Assembly: GCF_003390325.1 (NCBI RefSeq)
Contig: NZ_QUOK01000012.1
Coordinates: forward strand, 103,497-167,496
Direction of reading: 5' to 3'
Origin: Rhodohalobacter sp. SW132
GTDB taxonomy: Bacteria > Bacteroidota > Rhodothermia > Balneolales > Balneolaceae
DNA: 64,000 nt
Part shown: in pieces, positions 36,011 through 45,016 of the stretch
Numbering within the stretch: the stretch's first letter is position 1
How the letters are laid out: every line of letters starts with the position of its first letter
Notes under the pieces: generated by a model
What the model was told of the DNA's origin: nothing
The model's database searches: none
The model's input: only the letters and a program-made list of their open reading frames with translations
Program-made: the position numbers and the translations under genes

Positions 36011-36282
36011 GTTTATTTAAAGGTCCCGAACCAAACAAGATCGATAACTGGGTTTGTGTCATGGAGCGGAATCTGGAGTTCGAAGTAGAGATGGCAAAGA
36101 ATTACCTCGCTAACCAAAGAATCCCATCAAATATTTTGAACAAAAGAGATTCTGCACACAGTATAAACGTAGGAGAGATGTCTCTGATCTATTTATATGT
36201 GCCAAAAGAGTTCGAGAAAAGGGCACGAAAGGCACTCGCCGAATTTCAGAACGAAATCGACGAAGATCAGAATCTTGAGTGA
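36007..36282 (+). CDS. DUF2007 putative signal-transducing protein
   Basis: 91 residues: WVCVMERNLEFEVEMAKNYLANQRIPSNILNKRDSAH and LIYLYVPKEFEKRARKALAEF match the small DUF2007 fold (ferredoxin-like). Role unknown. Overlaps both neighbours, so translational coupling is likely. Confidence 0.85.
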   Translation: MSLFKGPEPNKIDNWVCVMERNLEFEVEMAKNYLANQRIPSNILNKRDSAHSINVGEMSLIYLYVPKEFEKRARKALAEFQNEIDEDQNLE

Positions 36283-37075
36283 ACTAACCAAGCGTATTTT
36301 ATTTGCTGTTCCTGCCGCCACTCTTTTTATATGGCTGGCCTGGATGGGCGGTATCTATTTTAATACGATTATGGCGCTTCTTGCACTGGGTACAGTATGG
36401 GAAGTGGATCGCCTCATGAAAAATGCCGGGTTCGGCGGTTTTTTTGGAGTGAGTGTAGCCATTGCCGCACTTCTCTGGTTCTCATCTTCATTGCCCTCGC
36501 TTGTGGTTTTAGCCGGATTTTTAGCCGCAATCATTCCACTTATAGCCTTTCTTTTTAAAAAATATCATGGATTTGGGTATCAGTGGATCAGTATGCTTTT
36601 TTGTGGGTTATATGCGCCAATAGGCTATCTCATGGTCGTTCATGTGCGGGAGCTGGGAGTGGATACCCAGGGATTCTGGCTGATCCTGTCGCTATTCTTT
36701 ATGATTTGGGGCAATGATATCTTTGCCTACTTTATCGGCAGATCATTTGGTAAAAACAAACTGGCGCCGAATGTAAGCCCAAACAAATCCTGGGAAGGTT
36801 TTTGGGGCGGATTTTTAGGTGCAGCAACCGGTGCACTGATTGCCTGGGGTATCGCCGCCGATTTTCCTCTCACGCTGGTCGAATTACTGCCGGCTGCGGT
36901 AGTTGTAAGCATAACCGGCCCATTGGGTGATCTCACCGAGAGCCGGTTGAAACGACTTGCCGGAATGAAAGATTCATCCTCACTGTTACCGGGGCACGGA
37001 GGATTGTTTGACAGGTTCGACGCCATGATTTTAACAGCACCTTTTCTCTTTTTTTATTTCACGTTTTTTCTTTGA
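36275..37075 (+). CDS. cdsA: Phosphatidate cytidylyltransferase
   Basis: Makes CDP-diacylglycerol from phosphatidate and CTP. 266 residues from the TTG at 36275, which overlaps the DUF2007 end by 8 bp; the frame is open further upstream, but those 26 residues (MCQKSSRKG...) are out-of-frame shadow of DUF2007. Eight membrane segments; signature NDIFAYFIGRSFGKNKLAPN, SPNKSWEGFWGG, and SRLKRLAGMKDSSSLLPGHGG with the family-typical FDRFDAM end. Complete. Confidence 0.93.
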   Translation: MSELTKRILFAVPAATLFIWLAWMGGIYFNTIMALLALGTVWEVDRLMKNAGFGGFFGVSVAIAALLWFSSSLPSLVVLAGFLAAIIPLIAFLFKKYHGFGYQWISMLFCGLYAPIGYLMVVHVRELGVDTQGFWLILSLFFMIWGNDIFAYFIGRSFGKNKLAPNVSPNKSWEGFWGGFLGAATGALIAWGIAADFPLTLVELLPAAVVVSITGPLGDLTESRLKRLAGMKDSSSLLPGHGGLFDRFDAMILTAPFLFFYFTFFL

Positions 37076-37213
37076 AAACAGAGCATAGAAAGACAGTAAT
37101 TTAGCTTTTTCCTCAGTATTGAATCCAGACTAAGTGAAATGCTGATTTGAACCGGACATATAGATTCTTTTGTCCGGAAGCTCCACTAAATAATAATGTA
37201 ACCGGTAAAAACC

Positions 37214-38122
37214 ATGAATAATGAAAAGCAGATTTTAATAACGGGAGGGACCGGATTTATCGGTTCTTATCTGGGTGAAGATTTGATGAGAGACGGACAC
37301 TACCTCACACTGATCACCCGCTCCCCGGAAAAATATGCAGAACAGAGTGCTCAAAACCACCGGTACATCGGCTGGGATGATAACCTGGCAGCAGAAATGG
37401 AGAAGGCTGATGTTGTGATTAATCTTGCCGGAGAAAACCTGTTCGGCAAACGATGGACAGATGAGGTGAAAAAGCGGCTGTACAACAGCCGGATTGATCT
37501 CACGAAAAAACTTGTAGATGCGATGGGCAAGGCATCCAATCCACCGTCGCTTTTCATTTCAGCTTCCGGTATTAATTATTATGGAGACTCAGGTGATAAG
37601 GTACTCACCGAAGAATCGCCAGCCGGGAATGATTTTTTGGCAAAACTATGTGTGGATTGGGAAGCTGAAGCACTTAAAGCGGAACAGCACAACGTAAGAG
37701 TTGCAATACCAAGAATTTCTCCCGCCCTTGAAGATGATGGCGGTATGATTGAACAGATGAAGCTGCCTTTTAAAATGTTTGTCGGCGGACCGCTCGGCAG
37801 AGGAACGCAATATTTGTCATGGATTCATATGAATGATCTTTGCAGTTCCATTCTTTTTCCGATGAAGAAACCTGAATTCTCAGGACCTTACAATGCTTGT
37901 TCACCTAACCCGGTTACCATGCGTGAACTTGCAACTGCGATGGGAAATGTGCTCAAACGCCCATCACTCTTCAAAGTGCCGGAATTCGCTCTCAATACAG
38001 TTTTGGGTGAAGCGGCAACACCGGTGTTATCAAGTGTAAGAGCTCAGCCGAAGCGTCTGCAACAAGCAGGATTTGAATTTGAGTACGAAGATCTCGATTA
38101 TGCTTTGGCAGATATTTTATAG
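37214..38122 (+). CDS. TIGR01777-family NAD(P)-binding epimerase
   Basis: 302 residues. Rossmann start ITGGTGFIGSYLGEDLM, then DVVINLAGENLFGKRWTDEVKKRLYNSRI, SASGINYYGD and WIHMNDLC, all typical of the YfcH/SDR39U1 family. C-terminal LKRPSLFKVPEFALNTVLGEAAT is characteristic. Function in cells unknown. Confidence 0.92.
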   Translation: MNNEKQILITGGTGFIGSYLGEDLMRDGHYLTLITRSPEKYAEQSAQNHRYIGWDDNLAAEMEKADVVINLAGENLFGKRWTDEVKKRLYNSRIDLTKKLVDAMGKASNPPSLFISASGINYYGDSGDKVLTEESPAGNDFLAKLCVDWEAEALKAEQHNVRVAIPRISPALEDDGGMIEQMKLPFKMFVGGPLGRGTQYLSWIHMNDLCSSILFPMKKPEFSGPYNACSPNPVTMRELATAMGNVLKRPSLFKVPEFALNTVLGEAATPVLSSVRAQPKRLQQAGFEFEYEDLDYALADIL

Positions 38123-38169
38123 GGATTTTCGTTTACATTAAGTTCTGAAAATGGTTATCTTAAAAATCT

Positions 38170-38268
38170 GGGGCAAGTTCCATACAGTCAGCTCCCTGTG
38201 AACTCCGTCAGGGTCGGAAGGCAGCAGCGGTAGCAGGTCGTAGCGGCGTGATATGGGTAGCTTGCCCC
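38170..38268 (+). ncRNA. ffs: Signal recognition particle RNA (small bacterial type)
   Basis: The ends pair as GGGGCAAG (38170-38177) and CTTGCCCC (38261-38268). The hallmark apical loop and symmetric bulge are present: CCGTCAGGGTCGGAAGGCAGCAGCGG at 38205-38230 (GGAAGG-AGCAG). A T-run, TCTTTTTTAT, follows from 38269 and gives the terminator. About 99 nt, normal for the SRP RNA that pairs with Ffh in targeting membrane proteins. It lies directly after the TIGR01777 gene but is likely independent. Confidence 0.95.
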
Positions 38269-38696
38269 TCTTTTTTATCTCATCTTTTTTTGATCTGCTA
38301 CTTTCCCTATGTCCCTTTTCAATTTTATGGGTTACGCTGAACTCGGTAACCTAATAGAAATCATTTCCTGATACTTTTTGGTGTCAAAAAGTATCCAAAA
38401 ACCACCGGGCTGTGCCATTGTTCGATCGGAGGTTTCCCTCCGCTATGAGATGTATTAAGCAATGGTCCGCGACTCTCAGATAAAGTTTGAAAGATCCGGC
38501 CGGAGTGCTTTATACAAGCAATCTCATACGCTCCGTTCAACCTAATCACCTCACTCACACTGGCAAGGCCGGTTTATTTCAGCTCTTTTTTATTAGAATT
38601 TGTCTAAAAAGTAAATCTTAAAATAGGACAGAGAAAAGATATTCGATCTTGATTTTTAGAACATCTAATCACATTCGATAGCAAGTTGAATACTGT
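38269..38696. other. Intergenic region with a hairpin
   Basis: GATACTTTTT (38370-38379) and AAAAAGTATC (38386-38395) are a perfect 10-bp inverted repeat with a 6-bp loop; repeats of this kind recur in Bacteroidota-like genomes, as I recall. An ORF of 65 codons here (38361-38558) has no credible motif and I do not call it. The second dispersed repeat family begins at 38697. Confidence 0.4.
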
Positions 38697-38803
38697 CGCC
38701 TGCCCCGATTTTTTCGGGGACAGCAAAAAAGTAACAGGCTATTGTAATTGTTGCGATTGCGACCACATGATTTCGCCCTACCCATACAAAATAGAATAGA
38801 GCC
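38697..38803. repeat. Second dispersed repeat family, copy B
   Basis: About 107 bp that match 7531-7629 in blocks: CGCCTGCCCCG-TTTTTTCGGGG, AGGCTATTGTAATTGTTG and ATAGAATAGAGCC at the end; B is longer by a few bases. It ends 15 bp before the stop codon of the YpdA gene. Copy A lies between the porin gene and pstS. Confidence 0.65.
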
Positions 38804-38818
38804 CTCCTTTTTCACTGA

Positions 38819-39775
38819 TCAGCCAAGTTTTTGTTCGATATCTTTTGCAATCTGATCTGCATGAACCCGGGTATTTTCGATAAACAAACGGCTGGTGTCC
38901 ATCCCGCCGCAGACAACTCCGGCCACGTACATTCCGGGCCGATTGGTTTCCAGGCTCTCTTCTCTGTAGACCGGCATTTTCACATCATCATCGGTCAACT
39001 CAATCTCAAGAGATTCCATCAATCCGTAATGCGGCCGGTAACCGGTCATCGCCAGCACAAAATCATTCTTTAGCGTTTTTTTACCGTCTGGTGTTTTGAT
39101 ATCCACCTCTTTTTCCCGGATTTCCAGCACTTCGGAATTAAAATATCCAATGATGGATTCTTCCTTAATCCGGTTTTCGATATCCGGTTTTACCCAGTAT
39201 TTGATGGAATCTTTCAGAGAATCATTCCGAACCAGAATTGAAACATCTGCTCCCGAGCGGTAGGTTTCAAGAGCGGCATCCACGGCTGAGTTTCCCCCGC
39301 CGACAACCAATACATTTTGCCACGCATAGCGGTGCGGTTCATCATAATAGTGAAGGACTTTCTCCAGGTCTTCGCCAGGCACCCCCATTTTATTTTCCTG
39401 TCCGTAAAACCCGGTAGCCACAACCACTTTATCTGCTGAATAAGACCCTTTATCCGTTATGATAGTGAAGTCGCCATCTTCACCTTTTACAGTGTCGACC
39501 GACTCATAAAGCCTTACATCAAGATCATAGTGTTCGGCTGCGCGGCGGTAGTATTCAAGTGCCTCTTTCCGGGTTGGTTTTGGTCCGTGAGAAATAAAGG
39601 GAATATTTCCAATTTCAAGCCGGTCAGACGTGGAGAAAAAGGTCATATTTACGGGGTAATTGTAAATAGAATTCACCAGGCAGCCCCGGTCGATGAGGAA
39701 GGAGGGGATACCGCGATTTTTTAAAGCGATGGATGTTGCCAGACCGATGGGTCCGGCGCCGATAATTGCTACCAT
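38819..39775 (-). CDS. ypdA: YpdA-family bacillithiol disulfide reductase
   Basis: 318-residue FAD/NAD(P)-dependent oxidoreductase of the YpdA family. FAD-binding IIGAGPIGLATSIALK and NAD-binding VVGGGNSAVDAAL, with PVNMTFFSTSDRLEIGN typical of YpdA. In Bacillus, YpdA reduces bacillithiol disulfide. A bacilliredoxin at 60394 and this gene together imply a bacillithiol system. It lies alone, on the minus strand. Confidence 0.9.
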   Translation of the reverse strand: MVAIIGAGPIGLATSIALKNRGIPSFLIDRGCLVNSIYNYPVNMTFFSTSDRLEIGNIPFISHGPKPTRKEALEYYRRAAEHYDLDVRLYESVDTVKGEDGDFTIITDKGSYSADKVVVATGFYGQENKMGVPGEDLEKVLHYYDEPHRYAWQNVLVVGGGNSAVDAALETYRSGADVSILVRNDSLKDSIKYWVKPDIENRIKEESIIGYFNSEVLEIREKEVDIKTPDGKKTLKNDFVLAMTGYRPHYGLMESLEIELTDDDVKMPVYREESLETNRPGMYVAGVVCGGMDTSRLFIENTRVHADQIAKDIEQKLG

Positions 39776-39900
39776 AAAATATGTTTTTTCTTGTGTTTTT
39801 GAATACCAACTGCTTGTTTCGTTGACTCAAATAAACAGAACATCTCCTCATTCAGTTCTGTAAAGATACGGAAGCATAGAGAGAATTTTTTAGTTGTTAT

Positions 39901-40857
39901 TCAGCTCAGCAACTGCCGGAAGTAGGTTCCGATCGTCAGCTCAACCCAGCCGGGCGGAAGGCTCCAGAACCCCACATGGCCGCCCCGTTCCGGGAATGAT
40001 GTTGTAAGCTTAGGATTTTGATTGATGACATCTTCCGGGGTGAAATCAAACGGACAGAGCGGATCTTCCCGGCTGTGAATGAGCAGGCCCCAGGTTTTAA
40101 TCTCATCCATAAAATAGGCGCTGGAACACTGTTGGTAATAGTCACGTGCATCCTCAAATCCGTGGATTGGGGCTGTGACCTGGTCATCAAAATCAAAAAC
40201 GGTTCTGCCGCTAAATGTTGGGAGATCAGAAAAGGATTCTCGTTTTTGATGAAGTTTCTGTTTAAGAGTTCTTAAAAATTGGTAATCATATAATCGGTTA
40301 AATCCTTTTTGCAGATTTAGTGAACCCCGGTACAGATCATACGGTACGGAAACTGCAGCAAAACCTGAAATCTGGTTGTTTGTTGCATGATGCCTGAGGT
40401 AGTTCAGAAGTACACTTCCGCCCAGTGAAAATCCTGCAGCAAGAATCGGCGATTCGGGATATTTTTCACGGAGCCAGTTCGTGACAGTGTTGAGATCCTC
40501 ATATTCGCCGGAGTGATAAAATCTGCGTTTTTTATTCATTTTACCGCCACAACTCCTGAAATTAAGCGCTGCAACAGTATGTCCGTTCACATGAAGGTGA
40601 TTCGCCAGGTTACGCACATAAAAGCGGTTTGATGATCCCTCCAGTCCGTGCAGTATAATCGTAACCGGTGAGCCGTTCTCATGTTCAACCAAGTCCAGGT
40701 TCAGATGATCACCATCGGGTGTTGGAACGAGGTGTCGCTTAAAATCAACAAAAGCGGGCTGAAACAGGAGGGATGCAAAAATGGTATGCATATGGCCGTT
40801 CATACACCACGGTGCGGAATCAAATTCGGGCAAATAGAACTCTTGGGAGTCAGACAC
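39901..40857 (-). CDS. YheT-family alpha/beta hydrolase
   Basis: 318 residues: PWCMNGHMHTIF, then VTIILHGLEGSSNRFYVRNL, catalytic nucleophile AAGFSLGGSVLLNYL (Ser in GFSLGG), Asp in HSREDPLCPFD, His in ERGGHVGFW. This is the AB-hydrolase-associated lipase/YheT pattern. Substrate unknown. Confidence 0.9.
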   Translation of the reverse strand: MSDSQEFYLPEFDSAPWCMNGHMHTIFASLLFQPAFVDFKRHLVPTPDGDHLNLDLVEHENGSPVTIILHGLEGSSNRFYVRNLANHLHVNGHTVAALNFRSCGGKMNKKRRFYHSGEYEDLNTVTNWLREKYPESPILAAGFSLGGSVLLNYLRHHATNNQISGFAAVSVPYDLYRGSLNLQKGFNRLYDYQFLRTLKQKLHQKRESFSDLPTFSGRTVFDFDDQVTAPIHGFEDARDYYQQCSSAYFMDEIKTWGLLIHSREDPLCPFDFTPEDVINQNPKLTTSFPERGGHVGFWSLPPGWVELTIGTYFRQLLS

Positions 40858-41008
40858 AGATCGGATTTAATATTTCGGTTTAATAAAGGAATAAGATGAG
40901 GAAAATGTGAGAATCATTCATATTAAATTGGAAACCGGTTCTTCTATTAGTTTATTTATTATGAGCTTTGGATACATTTCAAAAATTTAAATTCAATCCG
41001 CATCTACA

Positions 41009-42616
41009 ATGCCTGAAATAACATTTCGCCAGCCGGTTCGCCGAATTGCAGCAATCGACCTGGGAACCAACTCATTTCACGCAGTAATTGTAGATGTTTT
41101 TCCTGATGGAAGCTTTCAGACGGTAGATAAACTAAAAGAGATGGTTTTGCTGGCTGAAAAAGGCTTTGCAAACCGGCTGTCTGATGCGGCGATGGAGCGT
41201 GCGATGAGCGCTCTGCGAAAAATTAAAACGTTGAGTGACCATCAAAATGCTGAACACGTTCTTGCATACGCAACCAGCGCTATTCGTGAAGCGGAAAATG
41301 GCGGTGAGCTGATCCAGCGGGCGATTGATGAACTCGGCATTAAAATCAATGCCATTCCGGGAAGAGTGGAAGCGGAACTGATCGGGCTGGCTGTTCAGCA
41401 TGGAATCAAACTGCCCATCAAGCCGGTTTTGATGGTGGATATCGGCGGCGGGAGTGTTGAGTTTATCATTGGGGATAAGCTGAAGTTTTATCATCTCGCC
41501 AGCAAAAAGATTGGGATTGCCCGCATGACCGATAAGTTTGTAGACAGCGATCCGATCAGCCAAAAGGAAATTTCGAGTCTCGAATCATACTACGAGGAAC
41601 AGCTTCGGGATGTGGCACAGGCGTTTGCCACGCATCGCGCGGAAATGATGGTAGGCTCATCCGGAACGCTTGAAAATATCGGTTTGATGATCGCCCGAAG
41701 AGAAAAGATGTCGTCAAGCCTGTCGGTGAATGAACTCGAATTCAGCCGTGAACAGTTTTTATCACTTTATGATGAGTTAATCGGCATGGACAGAAAACAG
41801 CGCTCTGAATTGTCTGAACTGGATGACAAACGGATCGACCTTATCGCCCCGGGACTCATCCTGGTTCGTTATATCCTGACTTCTTTCGGGATTAAACGAG
41901 TGAAGATCTCGTCTCAGGCATTGAGGGAAGGAATTATACTGCGCTATATCAGGCGGGAGATGGATGATCTGAAAGATCTGGCACTATTCAGCGATCCGCG
42001 TCTCAGAAGTGTAATGGAACTCGTAAACCGCTACGACTGGCACGAGGAACACTCCAGGCATGTTGCAAAAATTGCGGTAAAACTGTTTGATGAAATCCGG
42101 GACGAACTTGAACTGACGGATACCGACAGGGAGTTGCTTCGGTATGCCGCTTTTATGCATGATATCGGTTATTATATCTCCCATAGAAAGCATCATAAAC
42201 ATGCGCTGTACATCATCCGCCATTCTGAATTGCTTGGGTTTAAGGAGATGGAAGTCGAGGTCATGGCAAATGTGGCCCGGTATCACCGGCGATCTACACC
42301 AAAGATGAGGCACCTGTTTTACAAACAGCTACCGGAAGATGAACGAAAAAGAGTGAAAAAACTATCAGCTCTTTTACGTGTAGCAGATGGGCTTGATCGC
42401 AGCCATTTTCAAAATGTGCGTGATCTGAAAATCGAGAGAAAAAAGAAGAGAGTGTTGATAGAACTTCACACCGAAACCGATCCGCAGCTCGAAATTTGGG
42501 GAGCGATGAGAAAGCGAACGCTCCTTGAAAAAGTTCTCTCTTCCAAAATTGAAATAAAAGAGGCTAAAACGGCATGGCTGGGCTCTACTGATTCTGTTCA
42601 GCCTGACGTGCTTTAA
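41009..42616 (+). CDS. Ppx/GppA phosphatase with HD domain
   Basis: 535 residues. The N-terminal actin-like Ppx/GppA part (about 10-300): AAIDLGTNSFHAVIVDV, ATSAIREAENG, VDIGGGSVEFIIGD and VGSSGTLENIGLMI. The C-terminal HD domain has HSRHVAKIAVKLFDEI and AAFMHDIGYYIS-HRKHHKHALYII, a metal-binding H...HD. Such proteins hydrolyse polyphosphate or pppGpp. Its position is away from the Pst island. The end overlaps the next gene (opposite strand) by 32 bp. Confidence 0.92.
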   Translation: MPEITFRQPVRRIAAIDLGTNSFHAVIVDVFPDGSFQTVDKLKEMVLLAEKGFANRLSDAAMERAMSALRKIKTLSDHQNAEHVLAYATSAIREAENGGELIQRAIDELGIKINAIPGRVEAELIGLAVQHGIKLPIKPVLMVDIGGGSVEFIIGDKLKFYHLASKKIGIARMTDKFVDSDPISQKEISSLESYYEEQLRDVAQAFATHRAEMMVGSSGTLENIGLMIARREKMSSSLSVNELEFSREQFLSLYDELIGMDRKQRSELSELDDKRIDLIAPGLILVRYILTSFGIKRVKISSQALREGIILRYIRREMDDLKDLALFSDPRLRSVMELVNRYDWHEEHSRHVAKIAVKLFDEIRDELELTDTDRELLRYAAFMHDIGYYISHRKHHKHALYIIRHSELLGFKEMEVEVMANVARYHRRSTPKMRHLFYKQLPEDERKRVKKLSALLRVADGLDRSHFQNVRDLKIERKKKRVLIELHTETDPQLEIWGAMRKRTLLEKVLSSKIEIKEAKTAWLGSTDSVQPDVL

Positions 42617-43007
42617 GTTTCTGTATATATTCATAACGGGCTTTAATGCCTGCACGGTTGCCGTAAAATGCGCCAAGACCACAGGAAAACGCCAGTATAA
42701 CGATTAGAATTAGTTCCGATCCTCCTGCAGATTCACTGATGGCATAGATCCAGATTGCAGCGGGCAGGAAGATGAACAGCGCGAGGAGATAATGTTTGTT
42801 GGTAGGTTCGGGTACTTTACGGATGTACCGTTTTATCGCTGCGTAAGCCAGATTCAGGTAGACGAACCCAAATGCAAGCAGCGCAACCAAACCTATCCAC
42901 CCCGGATCGGCAACGTATGATAAAAATGGATTTCCTGCGAGAATAATGGCCAGGGAGACCATCACCACCCAGGTAACATAAGCGAAAAATCGGGCACCGT
43001 CCTGCAT
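42585..43007 (-). CDS. Small membrane protein, unknown
   Basis: 140 residues with four membrane segments (VTWVVMVSLAIILAGNPF, GLVALLAFGFVYLNLAYAAI, YLLALFIFLPAAIWIYAIS, ELILIVILAFSCGLGAFYG) and a C-terminal basic tail (KARYEYIQKLKARQAEQ). Family not recognised. Its 3' end overlaps the Ppx gene by 32 bp in convergent orientation. Confidence 0.65.
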   Translation of the reverse strand: MQDGARFFAYVTWVVMVSLAIILAGNPFLSYVADPGWIGLVALLAFGFVYLNLAYAAIKRYIRKVPEPTNKHYLLALFIFLPAAIWIYAISESAGGSELILIVILAFSCGLGAFYGNRAGIKARYEYIQKLKARQAEQNQ

Positions 43008-43067
43008 TGTTTCAAGAGTAAATTAAAGAATCTGTTGGCCGGAAGATAAGGGGAACTACAAGGACTT

Positions 43068-43478
43068 TCATCCCTCGTTTGCAGAGCGGGTCTGGCAAAG
43101 TTCAACCAATACGCCGTGGTTATCTTTTGGATGAAGAAATGCCACAAGTTTATTGTCTGCTCCCGGTTTCGGCTGCTCATTTAAGATCGTAAATCCTTCA
43201 CCTGCGAGACGCTTTATCTCCTGCTTGATATCCTCAACTTCAAACGCAACGTGATGAATTCCTTCCCCTTTTTTATCGATGAACTTCTGGATCACAGAGG
43301 ATGAATCTGTAGGGCCGAGAAGTTCTACTTTCGATTCACCGGTTTGAAAAAAAGCGGTCTCCACTTTTTCACTTTCTACAGTTTCAGTTTTTAAACACGG
43401 GCGGTTCAGAATTTTTTTGTAGGTGTCAATCGCCTGTTGAAGATCTTTAACAGCAATACCGATGTGATCAATGTGCAT
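43068..43478 (-). CDS. mce: Methylmalonyl-CoA epimerase
   Basis: 136 residues of the glyoxalase/vicinal-oxygen-chelate fold: IDHIGIAVKDLQQAIDTYKKIL, VETAFFQTGESKVELLGP, GEGIHHVAFEVEDI and LVAFLHPKDNHGVLVELCQ. Interconverts (R)- and (S)-methylmalonyl-CoA in the propionate route. The His and Glu metal ligands at the expected places are present. Mutases are not in the window. Confidence 0.92.
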   Translation of the reverse strand: MHIDHIGIAVKDLQQAIDTYKKILNRPCLKTETVESEKVETAFFQTGESKVELLGPTDSSSVIQKFIDKKGEGIHHVAFEVEDIKQEIKRLAGEGFTILNEQPKPGADNKLVAFLHPKDNHGVLVELCQTRSANEG

Positions 43479-43563
43479 AACACGTATTTATTTAAGGAGC
43501 ATTGGGAGTGAAATTTACTGAGTAAATGTAGGCTTCGCCGGGTACTTTCAAAAAATATAATCC

Positions 43564-43593
43564 AAAAAAAAAGCCACGCCGTTTCGGCGTGGC
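43564..43593 (-). terminator. Intrinsic terminator of susC-susD
   Basis: On the minus strand GCCACGCC and GGCGTGGC form a short strong hairpin with GAAAC loop, followed by nine T (43564-43572). It lies 30 bp past the susD stop. Confidence 0.88.
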
Positions 43594-43623
43594 TTGATAT
43601 CAGTTGAAACCTGAACAGTAGTT

Positions 43624-44970
43624 TTAGTTAATGTTCGGGTTTGAGTTGATTTCGTTTGAACTAACTTCGAGACACATTCGCTCGACATTCAAAACGTTAA
43701 CCGGGTTATCGTCATCACCGCGGATCACTTCAAAGGGTACGGAACCGGGAGTATTTGTCCATCTGCGAAGGTCGGCAATTCGGCGTCCTTCCAGCCAGAG
43801 TTCAATCCCCTTCTCTTTCATGAGAAGTTCCCAGGCTCCATCGAGGTTATAATCTGAAGCATCATGCGGATCGAGTCCATGAAGAGCTCTGACTTCATTG
43901 ATTTTTGATACCGCTTCATCAACATCCTGGTTTTGAACAAGAGCAGCTTCCGCCTCGATGAGTCTCATCTCTGTTCCTTTCACGATAGGGATAGGTGAGT
44001 TCCGGGAATCGAATTTTCCGGAATACCAAAGCGGACGGACATTATCGCCGCCTGTAGCTACATCACCTTCAGATGTAAACTGAATCTCGAAAGTAACGCG
44101 TGGATCTTCTTCAGATGCATATTCACCATTTACCTCGGTTCCCCATTCAGCAAAAGGTGTACCCCAAACTGACATTTGCTGACCGTTATCTCCCCGGGTA
44201 GCCCAGTTGTGCACACCGTTATGTTCGCGTGATGCATTATCAGAGTGAACCTGGTCAAAACTGAAATCAGTGGGGACCATATCTGCATCATTCAGTGCTT
44301 CACCCCAGTTGCCCAGCATCACATGTGCCTGAGCCCGGCCTCCATACGCAGCTGTAAGCATTTCACCGTCACCCACATTATTTGCAATTGCAATTGCATC
44401 CGTAAAGAAATCAACGGCTCGTTGCGAAAACGCGGTGTGTTCTTGCATCGGGCCTCCGTCAACAACTGCATCGCAGAAAGTATCTCCTTTCAGACGATTT
44501 GAGAAGCCTGCATAGAGCGTAACCATTCCAACATCAGCGTTGTTTTGCGGATCATCCACAATATTGCCAATTCTCCGGATAGCATCTTCGGCAACCCAAC
44601 GGGCTCTTGCTGCATATCCCCAGCGGCTCTGGTTTTCCGGTTCTGAGTTTATTGTTATACCGTCACTGGCAAGCCTGATCGGCTGCCATGTTCCCACATG
44701 AACGAGTTCATCTGTAAGAACGGCAGTAGAAGTGTATAAACCACCTCCGCCCGGGATTGTGGCTGCATACCCAAAATCGCCTTTTACACCGTTAACCAGT
44801 GGAGTAACAGCTCCGGGGGTATCGAGATCGGTATCATCAATTTGGCCGGGATTTTCAACTCCCAGATCGCATCCAGTAAAAATTATTGCAGATAGCAATA
44901 GTGTTGCTGCTCCCGTCATCCAATTGCGAAGAGGGGACTGGAAATCTTCTTTACATTTTTTGGAAATCAT
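43624..44970 (-). CDS. SusD/RagB-family nutrient-binding lipoprotein
   Basis: 448 residues from ATG 44970; the frame is open upstream to 45027, but that region overlaps the susC end. Lipoprotein signal MISKKCKEDFQSPLRNWMTGAA..FTGC (Cys34). N-terminal part has VENPGQIDD, typical for SusD, and the TPR-like helices are visible (FSQRAVDFFTDAIAIANN, AAYGGRAQAHVMLGNWGEALNDA). The last part has GTEMRLIEAEAALVQNQDVDEAVSKINEVR and WLEGRRIADLRRW, common in SusD. Partner of the SusC protein upstream. Substrate unknown; no glycosidase is near. Confidence 0.92.
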   Translation of the reverse strand: MISKKCKEDFQSPLRNWMTGAATLLLSAIIFTGCDLGVENPGQIDDTDLDTPGAVTPLVNGVKGDFGYAATIPGGGGLYTSTAVLTDELVHVGTWQPIRLASDGITINSEPENQSRWGYAARARWVAEDAIRRIGNIVDDPQNNADVGMVTLYAGFSNRLKGDTFCDAVVDGGPMQEHTAFSQRAVDFFTDAIAIANNVGDGEMLTAAYGGRAQAHVMLGNWGEALNDADMVPTDFSFDQVHSDNASREHNGVHNWATRGDNGQQMSVWGTPFAEWGTEVNGEYASEEDPRVTFEIQFTSEGDVATGGDNVRPLWYSGKFDSRNSPIPIVKGTEMRLIEAEAALVQNQDVDEAVSKINEVRALHGLDPHDASDYNLDGAWELLMKEKGIELWLEGRRIADLRRWTNTPGSVPFEVIRGDDDNPVNVLNVERMCLEVSSNEINSNPNIN

Positions 44971-45016
44971 AGTAATCAATTTTTTAAGATTTGAAGTTCT
45001 TTCAGAGAATCTTGGT

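Noticed and set aside
38361..38558. 65-codon minus-strand frame near the SRP RNA
   Set aside because: It lies over a repetitive, hairpin-containing stretch and has no recognisable domain.
42585..42616. 32-bp overlap between ppx and the convergent membrane protein as a frameshift signal
   Set aside because: Both frames end cleanly with stop codons; short 3' overlaps of convergent genes are common.
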